DNA of 64,000 nucleotides from Janthinobacterium sp. ROICE36 (GTDB lineage Bacteria > Pseudomonadota > Gammaproteobacteria > Burkholderiales > Burkholderiaceae_D): assembly GCF_002869965.1 (NCBI RefSeq), contig NZ_PEBS01000004.1, positions 62,001 through 126,000 on the forward strand, written 5' to 3'. The translations under genes were made by a program, and so were the position numbers. The number at the start of each line of letters is the position of its first letter. Position 1 is the stretch's first letter. Shown here one piece after another: positions 9,816-17,319 of the stretch. The notes beneath the pieces were generated by a model. The model was not told the origin of the DNA, did not search any database, and was given only the letters and a program-made list of their open reading frames with translations.

Positions 9816-10397
9816 ATGTCTGTCAAATTGAGCAAAGGCCAGAAGATTTCTCTGGACAAAGAAGCTGGTGCCACCCTGACCCGTATCACCATGGGCCTGG
9901 GCTGGGATGCCGTCAAGACCAAGGGTTTCCTTGGTTTCGGTTCGAAGACGGAAGCCGTCGACCTGGACGCTTCGTGCGTCATGTTCGATGAAAACAAGGG
10001 AACGTCGGACATCGTCTGGTTCCGCCAGCTGAAAAGCAAGGACGGCAGCATCGTTCACACGGGCGACAACCGCACGGGCGCGGGCGATGGCGACGACGAA
10101 CAGATAAATGTCGATCTGTCGGCAGTGCCGGCGCACGTGAAAAGTCTGGTCTTCACCGTCAACAGCTTTACTGGCCAGAACTTCTCGCAGGTGGAAAACG
10201 CCTATTGCCGCATCTTGAATGCCAGCAATAACCAGGAAGTCGCGCGTTTCAACCTGTCTGTGCAAGGAACTCACACGGCACAGATCATGGCCAAGCTGTA
10301 CCGCCATAACGGCGAATGGAAGATGCACGCCATCGGCGAAAACGGCAACGGTCGCACTTTCGACGACTTGATGCCGCAGATAGCCGTGCATCTATAA
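9816..10397 (+). CDS. TerD family protein, copy 2
   Basis: A 193-residue TerD paralogue of the protein at 8435. It has the same acidic Ca2+ loop (GDNRTGAGDGDDE) and the MSVKLSKGQKISLDKE start typical of the family. An in-frame ATG at 9810 exists, but AGGAG at 9803-9807 leaves only two bases before it and eight before 9816, so 9816 is chosen. It is separated from the AIM24 gene by 39 bases and is followed by a small Pmp3-like gene. Two TerD subunits flanking an AIM24 gene suggest a hetero-oligomeric assembly, which is an inference. Confidence 0.92.
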   Translation: MSVKLSKGQKISLDKEAGATLTRITMGLGWDAVKTKGFLGFGSKTEAVDLDASCVMFDENKGTSDIVWFRQLKSKDGSIVHTGDNRTGAGDGDDEQINVDLSAVPAHVKSLVFTVNSFTGQNFSQVENAYCRILNASNNQEVARFNLSVQGTHTAQIMAKLYRHNGEWKMHAIGENGNGRTFDDLMPQIAVHL

Positions 10398-10476
10398 GGA
10401 GCAGTACGCAGCGGGCGGGGGACGGACCGGATACCGGCCCTTGTCCGCTGCTCTAAGTTTAGGAGAGTATGTCGTG

Positions 10477-10695
10477 ATGCGATTGCTGATAGCCTTGCTA
10501 CTTCCGTGTCTCACGTTTTTCATGCTGGGGCGCCCGCTGGCCGGTGCCGCCGCCTTGATCTTGCAGTGCACTGTGATCGGCTGGGCGCCGGCGGCCCTGT
10601 GGGCCATGTACACGGTGAACCAGCATAAAACGGAGCAGGAACTGGAAGGCGCATTAAGCCGCAGCTACATGCGCAGGCGTAGTCGGTTGATCTAA
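10477..10695 (+). CDS. Pmp3/YqaE-like small membrane protein
   Basis: A 72-residue protein with two hydrophobic segments (about 2-18 and 22-45) and a charged tail ending in RRRSRLI. The size, the GRP turn between helices and the ILQCTVIGWAPAALWAMYTV second helix resemble the Pmp3/YqaE family, whose members help maintain membrane potential under stress. AGGAGAG at 10461-10467 favours ATG 10477 (nine bases away); GTG 10474 is an alternative. It is the last gene before the terminator at 10725, so it closes the Ter-type operon. Confidence 0.65.
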   Translation: MRLLIALLLPCLTFFMLGRPLAGAAALILQCTVIGWAPAALWAMYTVNQHKTEQELEGALSRSYMRRRSRLI

Positions 10696-10724
10696 GTCAA
10701 CCGGGCGCTTGGAATCCTTGCGCT

Positions 10725-10757
10725 AAACCCGCACGAGCGATCGTGCGGGTTTTCTTT
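10725..10757 (+). terminator. Rho-independent terminator of the Ter-type operon
   Basis: A perfect 12-bp stem (10725-10736 with 10741-10752) closed by a GCGA tetraloop runs straight into a TTTT-C-TTTT tract. It lies 30 bases after the Pmp3-like gene. Because the left arm begins with AAA it could also end transcription of the opposing patatin gene, which stops at 10765. Confidence 0.85.
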
Positions 10758-10764
10758 TGCGCGC

Positions 10765-12438
10765 TCACTTCTTGCAGCGGATGGGTACGTTGACCGAATT
10801 GCCATCCGAACTCAGGTTGCGGTACTGCAAATCTTCGCTTTCGATGGCGAAGCGCGGCACGGCGTGCACATAGCGCTGCTTGCAGACGGTGTCGTCATTG
10901 ATCAGCTGGCCCGCCAGCATGTAGTCGCACAGGGCGAAGCGCGATTCCTCGTCGTCGAGGATCAGCACGCGCGCGGCGCTGTACAGGGCTGCTTGCAAGA
11001 CGTCCGGGCTGCAGTTTTCCGGACCCGTCAGCTTCAGATGGGTTTTCGTCTGCGTGGCCAGACGTTGCAGCTTGACCAGGGCGGCGCGCTCTTCCTTGCG
11101 CGCGCCGTCGACTTGCGCATCGCCGCTGGACAGGCGCAGCGCCAGCGAGGCGATTTGGTCGATGGAAATATGCCAGGCAAAACCTTCCAGCCGCGTGCGG
11201 ATCTGGCCCGGCAAGGGATCGGCTGCATCCACTTCGCAGCGGTACTGACCCAGATGGGGCCGGCACAGCACGGGAATGGCAAAGGCCGAGGTGCGCTTGC
11301 CCTTGACGAATTTCTGGCTCAGGTCGCCAAAGTTTTCATGCGTGATGGTATCGAAGCGGGCTTGCCCAAAGCCCATCTTGACGAGGTTTTCCTTGCGCTG
11401 GCGCGAAAACAGGGCGTCGACGGCATCGTAGATATTCTTGTTGAAGATGCGGTCCAGCGGCTGGCGCTCGTCCGACATTTTTTCAAAGACGGCGCTGGAA
11501 TTGGGCGCGTTGGCATCGATGGAAATGAGGATGAAGGGCTTGCTGTTCAGGCGCGGCGGCACGACGGCCATGTCGTTGCCGTACAGCTGCGTCAGGCCCA
11601 CGTCCCACAGGGTTTCCACGCCCAGGTTGTCGGCCGCGCCACCGTCGAACAGATGTACATAGGACGGCGATTCGCGCGATTCGGAACCGAGTTCCGGCAC
11701 GAAACTGTTTTTCGGCCGGAAACGCTCGAAGGTGACGGAATCGAACACGCCGGGAAAGGCGGCCGAGGTGGCCACGGCCGTGGCCAGGCGGATATCCTGG
11801 ATCGGCGAATGCAGGGTGGCGTAAAAATACTCATAGGAAAACACCACGCGCTTGCCGCCATCGGTGGCGTCCGTCGCGTTGGCCAGGAAGATGGGGCCGT
11901 CATGCGGCAAGTCCTGGTAGGTTTTCTTGTCGTACAGCACATCATCGAACACGTCGGACAGGAAGGAGGTACGCGTCTTGTTCGTCAACAACATCGTTGT
12001 CAGGTTGGCGGGTTTCAAAATGGTCTGGCCGAAGAAATCCGTTTTCAGCTTGCTGCGCAGCAAGGGCCAGTCCGTTTGCTTGCCATGCAGCGCATAGTAG
12101 CCGCCCGCGATGGCGCCGCCCGAGACGCCGGAGATGGCCGAGGCGCCGCTGACGAGGCCGAACTGCTCCAGCTGTTCCAGCGAGGCGGCCGAGAAATTGG
12201 CTGCGCGGCTGCCGCCGCCGGACAGGGCGATGCCGATGAAATGGTCGCTGGGCATGGGATTCTGGATGCGCGCCTTGGGTGCGTCAATGCGCAGGCACGG
12301 TGTTTCCTGCACGGTAAACGTGCGGTTTTCGACGCCGCTGTTGGGGCGCAGGGCGAGTACCGTGCAGCCGCTCAGCAGTGCAAGGAGGAAAAATGGGGTG
12401 AACCAGTGTGGATGCATGCGCGATCTGTGCGTAGTCAT
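10765..12438 (-). CDS. Patatin-like phospholipase lipoprotein
   Basis: Predicted membrane-anchored acyl hydrolase of about 557 residues. The signal LLALLSGC is a lipobox, so the protein is probably lipidated. The patatin fold is complete: oxyanion loop GGGSR (near residue 82), nucleophile elbow GVSGG with Ser106, and the Asp265 of DGGAADN forming the Ser-Asp dyad. About 250 residues after the patatin domain have no family I recognise. Open frame extends to 12540, but ATG 12438, or 12417 seven codons later, gives a normal signal peptide. Substrate unknown; phospholipids or esters are likely. Confidence 0.85.
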   Translation of the reverse strand: MTTHRSRMHPHWFTPFFLLALLSGCTVLALRPNSGVENRTFTVQETPCLRIDAPKARIQNPMPSDHFIGIALSGGGSRAANFSAASLEQLEQFGLVSGASAISGVSGGAIAGGYYALHGKQTDWPLLRSKLKTDFFGQTILKPANLTTMLLTNKTRTSFLSDVFDDVLYDKKTYQDLPHDGPIFLANATDATDGGKRVVFSYEYFYATLHSPIQDIRLATAVATSAAFPGVFDSVTFERFRPKNSFVPELGSESRESPSYVHLFDGGAADNLGVETLWDVGLTQLYGNDMAVVPPRLNSKPFILISIDANAPNSSAVFEKMSDERQPLDRIFNKNIYDAVDALFSRQRKENLVKMGFGQARFDTITHENFGDLSQKFVKGKRTSAFAIPVLCRPHLGQYRCEVDAADPLPGQIRTRLEGFAWHISIDQIASLALRLSSGDAQVDGARKEERAALVKLQRLATQTKTHLKLTGPENCSPDVLQAALYSAARVLILDDEESRFALCDYMLAGQLINDDTVCKQRYVHAVPRFAIESEDLQYRNLSSDGNSVNVPIRCKK

Positions 12439-12561
12439 GGCTTGGGATACGGACGGAAACGTGTGCGATTCTAGCAAACTTGTCGGTGCTTGGACGCTAT
12501 CCCGGCAGATGAATACTTCCTCGCCCTGGCGTCTGCTCAAAAGCGGGGCGGGGAGCGCCAG

Positions 12562-12693
12562 TCAATGGCGCAGCATGACAGCCGTGGCGATGCCGGCGAC
12601 GATGGACACGCGCATGCTCAGGCCGGATGCCGCTATCGGCAGCAGCCAGCGGCAGATGGTAGCGAATGTTCCGCTCGGATTCAGCTGCCACAT
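12562..12693 (-). CDS. Possible small hydrophobic protein (43 aa)
   Basis: A 43-codon frame overlapping the last 13 bases of the ArsR-type gene, read in the same direction. It encodes MWQLNPSGTFATIC followed by a hydrophobic stretch and a short basic end, which could be one membrane helix. The Shine-Dalgarno site is weak and I recognise no family. Its location directly after a regulator, with overlapping ends, is the only argument for it; it may be chance. Confidence 0.25.
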   Translation of the reverse strand: MWQLNPSGTFATICRWLLPIAASGLSMRVSIVAGIATAVMLRH

Positions 12694-13394
12694 GGCTCTG
12701 GGCAGGTAAATGCGGCCAGCAGGCGCCGCTCGCCGGCGGGCGTCAGGCGCAGGGCACGGCTGTCGAGTTCGCGCTCGGCCCAGCGCTGGCGCAGGGCCAG
12801 CTGCAGAATGGCGGCCCCCAGCGCGCCGCCCAGGTGGGCGCGCCGTTCGCTCCAGTCCAGGCAGGCACAGGCGAAGCGGCGGCGCTGCAGCTGCAGCTGC
12901 GGCACGTCGATGCCCAGCGCCGCCATGCCGGCCGCACCCGCTTCCGACAATCGATATTCTCCCCCATCGTCCAGCAGCCAGCCTTGCGCGTGCAACTGGT
13001 CGTGCACGGTGACGGCGACGGTGCCTGCCATGTGGTCGTAACAGGTGCGCGCATGGCGCAAGCGGTCCGGCGTGGTGGGCGTAAAGGGCGTTGCCGGCAC
13101 GCCGGCGACCACCAGCAGCGCTTCCAGCGCCCGTGCCACCTCTGCATTGGCCAGGCGGTAATAGCGGTGCTTGCCCTGCGCCACCATTGACAGCAAGCCA
13201 TCATCGCGCAGGCGCGCCAGATGGGCGCTGGCCGTCGAGGCGCCTGCCTCGGCCAGCGCTGCCAATTCCGTGGCCGTGCGCGCATGGCCATCGAGCAGGC
13301 TGCACAGCATACGCGCGCGCGCCGGTTCGGCGATGGCGCCGGCCAGCTGCGCCAGGCGTACATCGGCCGTGTGGCGACGGGGGCTGTCATCCAT
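12681..13394 (-). CDS. ArsR/SmtB-family winged-helix regulator with C-terminal extension
   Basis: A 237-residue regulator. Residues about 10-90 form an ArsR winged helix (IAEPARARMLCSLLDG, then ASTASAHLARLRDDGLL as the recognition helix and GKHRYYRLA as the wing). The remaining 140 residues are unusual for ArsR but match a known longer subgroup with a Cys/Trp-containing tail (CACLDWSERRAHLGGALGAA). It is divergent from the P450 gene with only 70 bases between the ATGs, so it probably controls that operon and itself. An in-frame ATG at 13436 preceded by GAGGTGGGG is a possible alternative start. Confidence 0.85.
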   Translation of the reverse strand: MDDSPRRHTADVRLAQLAGAIAEPARARMLCSLLDGHARTATELAALAEAGASTASAHLARLRDDGLLSMVAQGKHRYYRLANAEVARALEALLVVAGVPATPFTPTTPDRLRHARTCYDHMAGTVAVTVHDQLHAQGWLLDDGGEYRLSEAGAAGMAALGIDVPQLQLQRRRFACACLDWSERRAHLGGALGAAILQLALRQRWAERELDSRALRLTPAGERRLLAAFTCPEPCGS

Positions 13395-13464
13395 GATTCG
13401 TTCGTGGGCGAAGTGTTGTGGTGGAAGGGGCAGCATACTCGTGTCCCCACCTCACTGCAATGGA

Positions 13465-14613
13465 ATGCGCATGCCGCCCACCGACTTTGTTATCGACCCC
13501 ACCGACCCTTTTTCCGCCGTCACCCACGCGGCGCCGTATGACTACTATCGCCGCCTGGCCGATGGCCCGGCCCTGCGCTTCGATGCGTCACTCGACTGCT
13601 GGCTGGCGACGGGCGCAGCCGGCGTGCGGGCCGTGCTGGCGCATCCCGCTTGCCGCGTGCGCCCACCGGCACTAGCCGTGCCGCACACGCTGGCCGGCAC
13701 GCCGTGCGGCACGATCTTCGCCGAACTGGTGCGCATGAATGATGGCGAGCGGCATGCCGTGCCGAAACAGGTGCTGGCGCGCGCGCTGGACCGGGTGGAC
13801 CTGGCGCGCCTGCATGCGCGCACCCTGCATCTGGCGCAAGCGCAGCTGCCCGGCAGCGCTGCCCGGCTGAACGATGCGATTTTCGAACTGCCCCTGTTTG
13901 CCGTGGCTGACTTGCTGGGTTTTGCGCCAGCGCAATGGCCGGCGCTGGCCGCCTGGACGCGCGAATTTGTTGCCTGTCTGTCGCCGCTGAGCAATGGCGC
14001 GCAACTGGCCGGCGCTCAGGCGGCAGCCGAGGCGCTATTGCAACGCTTCTCGGTGCTGCTGCGCGAGGGGCAGGCCTTGCCCGGCAGTTTGTTGCACGAC
14101 GTCGTGGCCGGGGCAGGGCAGGCAGGCTGGCACGCATCGGGCGGCATGGCGGCCAATCTGGTGGGCTTGCTGTCGCAGACCTGCGACGCCACGGCCGGCT
14201 TGCTGGGCAATGCCGTCGTGGCCTTGCGCGCGCAACCGGAACTGTCCACGCAACCGCGTGCCGCGCCCGAGCAGTGGCCGGCCATGCTGCGCGAGGTCAG
14301 CCGGCATAATCCCTCCATTCACAACACGCGCCGCTACACGGCGGAAGACGTGGAGTTCAATGGCGTGCGCGTGCCGGCCGGGCAGATGATCGTCGTCGTG
14401 CTGGCCAGCGCCGTCCATGATGCTGGCGGGCTTGCGGCGCCAGGCTTTGGCCATGGCCGCCACGTCTGTCCGGGCCAGTCCATCGCGCACACCATCGCCA
14501 CGGCCTGCCTGCAGGCGTGGGCCGGTGCGCTGGAACGCTTGCCGCTGGCGTGGTCTTATCTGCCATCGCTGAACGCGCGCATCCCGGTCTTTCTCCCGGG
14601 AGAAGTGACATGA
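13465..14613 (+). CDS. Cytochrome P450
   Basis: A 382-residue soluble P450-type heme monooxygenase. The heme-thiolate signature is FGHGRHVCPG with ligand Cys335. The I-helix stretch QTCDATAGL stands where AGxxT is expected, so the oxygen-activating threonine region is atypical, and the ExxR helix appears as REVSR followed by the usual R-x-Y-T meander. Length fits bacterial class I P450s. A ferredoxin partner is not nearby. The ATG at 13471 is an alternative start. The stop overlaps the next ATG (ATGA), coupling it to the monooxygenase gene. Substrate unknown. Confidence 0.87.
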   Translation: MRMPPTDFVIDPTDPFSAVTHAAPYDYYRRLADGPALRFDASLDCWLATGAAGVRAVLAHPACRVRPPALAVPHTLAGTPCGTIFAELVRMNDGERHAVPKQVLARALDRVDLARLHARTLHLAQAQLPGSAARLNDAIFELPLFAVADLLGFAPAQWPALAAWTREFVACLSPLSNGAQLAGAQAAAEALLQRFSVLLREGQALPGSLLHDVVAGAGQAGWHASGGMAANLVGLLSQTCDATAGLLGNAVVALRAQPELSTQPRAAPEQWPAMLREVSRHNPSIHNTRRYTAEDVEFNGVRVPAGQMIVVVLASAVHDAGGLAAPGFGHGRHVCPGQSIAHTIATACLQAWAGALERLPLAWSYLPSLNARIPVFLPGEVT

Positions 14614-14957
14614 TCGCCGTGATTTTTGAAGTCTGACCCAGCGCCGAAGGGCGCCAGCAGTATCTTGAACTGGCCGCCGCGCTGCGGCCCTTGCTCGATG
14701 AGGTCGACGGTTTCATTTCCATCGAACGCTTCAGCAGCCTGAGTGAGCCGGGTAAATTGTTGTCGCTCTCGTTTTTCCGCGACGAGGCGGCGCTGCCCCA
14801 GTGGCGGCAACTGGAAGCGCACCGCGCGGCGCAATCGGCCGGCCGGCACGGCGTGTTTGATGATTACCGGCTGCGCATCGCCGGCGTGGTGCGCGATTAC
14901 GGCATGCTTGAGCGGCAGCAGGCGCCCGGCGACAGCCGCCAGCGCCACGATGCCTAG
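14610..14957 (+). pseudogene. Antibiotic biosynthesis monooxygenase (ABM) gene interrupted by TGA at codon 9
   Basis: The ATG at 14610 overlaps the P450 stop, and the frame reads MIAVIFEV, then TGA (14634-14636), then continues open for 107 codons to 14957 with PSAEGRQQYLELAAALRPL and DGFISIERF, the dimeric alpha-beta barrel of ABM-domain enzymes. In relatives the position is Trp (FEVWP), so one G-to-A change in TGG explains the stop. Either a recent point-mutation pseudogene, a sequencing error, or a gene restarted at a downstream TTG such as 14691, which would lose the first beta strand. No SECIS-like structure was seen, so selenocysteine is unlikely. Confidence 0.75.
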
Positions 14958-14960
14958 CGT

Positions 14961-15413
14961 TTAGCGGGGCAGCGCGCCCTGCGTGATCTTCACCTTGACC
15001 CGATAGGTGGGCTCGGCCGCGTTCAGGGCGGGCGGCGTGGCCGGGTCGACGTCGAGCAGGGTGAACGTCAGGTGCTTGACGGTGACGGAACTGGCGGCCC
15101 CGGGCATGGAATCGGACAGCACGATATCCGTGGCGCCCGCGCTGTTGAGCAAACTGAAACTGTAGCTGACGTAACCTTTCCACACGCACACGGCGCCCTT
15201 GCGGCAGCGGCTGTCGTTGACGCGCTCCAGTTTCAGGGTATCGGTGGCCGTGATGGCGACTTGTTCGCCCGGCGAGAGCACGTGGCTGACGTTGCGCGGC
15301 GTGTTTTCTGCGTCGCCGGCGCTGCCGGCCGCGCCGCAGCCGGCCAGCACGGCCAGGCAGGCGATGACTATGGGTAATAGCCAGCGACGATAGGAGTCAT
15401 GGAGGTAATGCAT
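14961..15413 (-). CDS. Hypothetical lipoprotein
   Basis: A 150-residue predicted lipoprotein with signal ending in LAVLAGC. The mature part is beta-rich and contains DSRCRKGAVCVWKGYV, a two-cysteine pattern shared by a broad group of small secreted bacterial proteins of unknown role. ATG 15413 is chosen over the open frame start at 15458 because GAAAGGA lies just upstream and the signal peptide then begins properly. It ends three bases after the ABM frame, convergently. Function not known. Confidence 0.7.
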   Translation of the reverse strand: MHYLHDSYRRWLLPIVIACLAVLAGCGAAGSAGDAENTPRNVSHVLSPGEQVAITATDTLKLERVNDSRCRKGAVCVWKGYVSYSFSLLNSAGATDIVLSDSMPGAASSVTVKHLTFTLLDVDPATPPALNAAEPTYRVKVKITQGALPR

Positions 15414-15585
15414 ATTTTTCCTTTCAGGTGGAGCGTCCCCGGCGCGGCCTCCGCGCATGGGATAATAATAACAAAATGATATTTTCCCGGCGCACCACAG
15501 GCATGCTGAGGATGAATTGATGCGCCGGCCACGCGGCGCGCCGATTACTGCGTAGAATGGCTGTTTTGAAAATCAGGAAACAACC

Positions 15586-15852
15586 ATGAAAAAAACTGCC
15601 CTGGCGAAAAGCGATGCCAAGAAACTGATGGGAAAGATGAATGTTCCCGGCGCCGGTGCATTCGGTAAGGAAGCGGTGGTCGTCGACCGCCGCGAGCAGC
15701 GCAAGCGCGATCAGGCCCTGGGCCTGGTGCCCTTCGCCGTCAAGCTGAACAGCGATCTGGTGTTGCAATTGCAGACCCTGGCCAAGGAGCGCGACACGGA
15801 TCTGAATGAATTGGTCGCCGAGCTGATCACCAAGGGCTTGGCTGCAGCATAA
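15586..15852 (+). CDS. Small basic protein, possible ribbon-helix-helix
   Basis: An 88-residue protein with a Lys/Arg-rich N-terminal half (VVDRREQRKRDQALG) and a C-terminal half PFAVKLNSDLVLQLQTLAKERDTDLNELVAELITKGL. That second half reads as strand-helix-helix, as in MetJ/Arc ribbon-helix-helix DNA-binding proteins, with V-K-L-N as the strand. No toxin gene is adjacent. A TAGAAT -10-like element at 15553 and AGGAAA near 15573 support expression, and two hairpins follow the stop. The function is otherwise unknown. Confidence 0.65.
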   Translation: MKKTALAKSDAKKLMGKMNVPGAGAFGKEAVVVDRREQRKRDQALGLVPFAVKLNSDLVLQLQTLAKERDTDLNELVAELITKGLAAA

Positions 15853-15861
15853 AGGCTGACA

Positions 15862-15883
15862 ATGTTTATCTGTTGATAAACAT
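15862..15883. other. Perfect 9-bp hairpin
   Basis: ATGTTTATC and GATAAACAT flank a TGTT loop ten bases after the stop of the small basic protein gene. It has no T-tract and precedes the real terminator by 14 bases, so it may protect the mRNA 3' end or be an operator-like inverted repeat. Confidence 0.5.
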
Positions 15884-15896
15884 CAAACTGTAAAAC

Positions 15897-15922
15897 TAAA
15901 AGGCGCCTTGCGGCGCCTTTTG
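15897..15922. terminator. Bidirectional terminator between the small protein gene and rpoH
   Basis: AAAAGGCGCC and GGCGCCTTTT pair around a TTGC loop, with A and T runs on both sides. It serves the plus-strand gene ending at 15852 and the minus-strand rpoH ending at 15944. Confidence 0.8.
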
Positions 15923-15943
15923 CATTGCGTCTCTTGCTTTCGA

Positions 15944-16843
15944 TTACACGTAAGCGGCCAGAGCGCCCTTCATTTTTTTCAGCGCCGCCACTTCGATCTG
16001 GCGGATGCGCTCGGCCGATACGCCGAACTCTTCTGCCAAAGCGTGCAGCGTAGCGCCGGAACCGTCGTCGTTGGCCAGCCAGCGTGCCTCAATGATGCGG
16101 CGCGAGCGGGCGTCGAGTTTGCCCAGGGCCGTTTCCAGGCCTTCCGATTGCAGGCGCGTCACTTGCTTCGCTTCCAGTACCTTGGTCGGCTCGCTTTGTT
16201 CCGACGACAGGTAGGCGATCGGCGAAAACTTGTCGTCTTCATCGTCGGTGGGCGATTCCAGGGCGATGTCGCGGCCGCTCAAGCGCGTTTCCATCTCGAT
16301 TACTTCTTCGCGTTTCACGTCGAGCAGCTTGGCCAGCGCATCGATTTGCTTCGGCGTCATCGCGTCCAGGCCCGTCTTGTGGCTGCGCAGGTTGAAGAAC
16401 AGCTTGCGCTGGGCTTTTGTCGTCGCGACCTTGACCAGACGCCAGTTTTTCAGGATGTACTCATGCATCTCGGCTTTCACCCAGTGCATGGCGTACGACA
16501 CCAGGCGCACGCCCTGGTCCGGATCGAAACGTTTCACGGCTTTCATCAAGCCGATATTGCCTTCCTGAATCAGGTCGGCATGCGGCAAGCCATAGCCCAG
16601 GTAGCCGCGGGCAATCGAGACCACCAGGCGCAGGTGCGACAGCACCAGTTCTTGCGCGGCGGCCAGGTCATTTTTTTCGCGCAGGCGTGTCGCCAGCGAA
16701 ATTTCTTCGTCGTGGGTCAACATGGGCAGGCGATTCACGGCCGAGATATAGGCGTCGATATTGCCCAGATTGCCAGTGAACCCGAGGCCCAGCGCATTAT
16801 TTTTGGTCGGCACCAATGCGGACGTTGCGGACATCATAGTCAT
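15944..16843 (-). CDS. rpoH: Heat-shock sigma factor sigma-32
   Basis: A 299-residue sigma-70-family factor that directs RNA polymerase to heat-shock promoters. Region 2 is intact (LVVSIARGYLGYGLPHADLIQEGNIGLMKAVKRFDP), the RpoH box QRKLFFNLR lies at residues 145-153, and region 4 ends in a helix-turn-helix (LHALAEEFGVSAERIRQIE). The open frame extends to 16936, but ATG 16843 has GAGGGAG upstream and gives the normal length. It is downstream of ftsYEX on the same strand, as in many proteobacteria, but has its own promoter inside a CIRCE element at 17000-17029. Confidence 0.96.
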   Translation of the reverse strand: MTMMSATSALVPTKNNALGLGFTGNLGNIDAYISAVNRLPMLTHDEEISLATRLREKNDLAAAQELVLSHLRLVVSIARGYLGYGLPHADLIQEGNIGLMKAVKRFDPDQGVRLVSYAMHWVKAEMHEYILKNWRLVKVATTKAQRKLFFNLRSHKTGLDAMTPKQIDALAKLLDVKREEVIEMETRLSGRDIALESPTDDEDDKFSPIAYLSSEQSEPTKVLEAKQVTRLQSEGLETALGKLDARSRRIIEARWLANDDGSGATLHALAEEFGVSAERIRQIEVAALKKMKGALAAYV

Positions 16844-16999
16844 GTTTTCTCCCTCGTAGTCTTGCTTTGTTCCAGTTGGCCACGTCACGCGACGTGGCCT
16901 GATTGTCTGTTCGGTTTTGCGTATTCGGTCTTGCACTTTGCAGATCGCGGCTCCATCTATATCTGGCGCTCATGGCGGTGCTGCTGTTGGTATGTCCCT

Positions 17000-17029
17000 A
17001 TATTAGCACTCTCTGCCTGAGAGTGCCAA
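17000..17029 (-). promoter_or_regulatory. rpoH promoter overlapped by a CIRCE (HrcA operator) element
   Basis: Read on the minus strand, TTGGCACTC, nine bases and GAGTGCTAA form an inverted repeat differing from the CIRCE consensus at one base. The same sequence contains a sigma-70-like promoter: -35 TTGGCA (17029-17024), an 18-bp spacer and -10 TAATAT (17005-17000). The operator therefore covers both promoter elements about 160 bases before the rpoH ATG. HrcA repression of rpoH is the direct reading; hrcA itself is not in the window. Confidence 0.85.
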
Positions 17030-17261
17030 TCAGCACATTTAATCGTCCTGATAGCCTAAATGCTATGGCGATTTACTAGTTGATATTTTATCTAAAAAAC
17101 GCCGCCAGGGTGCATGGACACTGCAGTGTGCACCTGTTTGGCCGCGCCTGAAAGGGCCACACGGCTCTTGACGACAAGGGACATAGTCTACGGCCGCAAG
17201 CTGAAGCGAGCCTTAAGAATACTTGCTAAATATCAAGATAACCACAGTACGCAGTGGATAT
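17030..17261. other. Spacer between rpoH promoter and ftsX end
   Basis: No gene is supported. It contains a 12-bp palindrome ACACTGCAGTGT (17118-17129) inside a longer imperfect inverted repeat 17109-17134 (GGTGCA with TGCACC), plus an AT-rich part just upstream of the rpoH promoter that could hold a second, for example sigma-32- or sigma-E-type, promoter that I cannot identify. Confidence 0.4.
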
Positions 17262-17309
17262 AAAAAAACAAGGGGAGGGGCGCATGGCGGCGCCAGGAGC
17301 GCCGCCATG
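17262..17309 (-). terminator. Probable terminator of the ftsYEX operon
   Basis: An 11-bp perfect stem (17283-17293 with 17299-17309, loop CAGGA) is followed, on the minus strand, by a C-rich stretch and then TTTTTTT at about 17269-17263. The T-tract is about ten bases away from the stem, so termination may be inefficient and allow some readthrough toward rpoH. Confidence 0.55.
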
Positions 17310-17319
17310 GAAAGGAAGG

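Noticed and set aside
14634..14636. TGA read as selenocysteine
   Set aside because: No stem-loop of SECIS type follows and relatives have Trp, not Cys, at this position.
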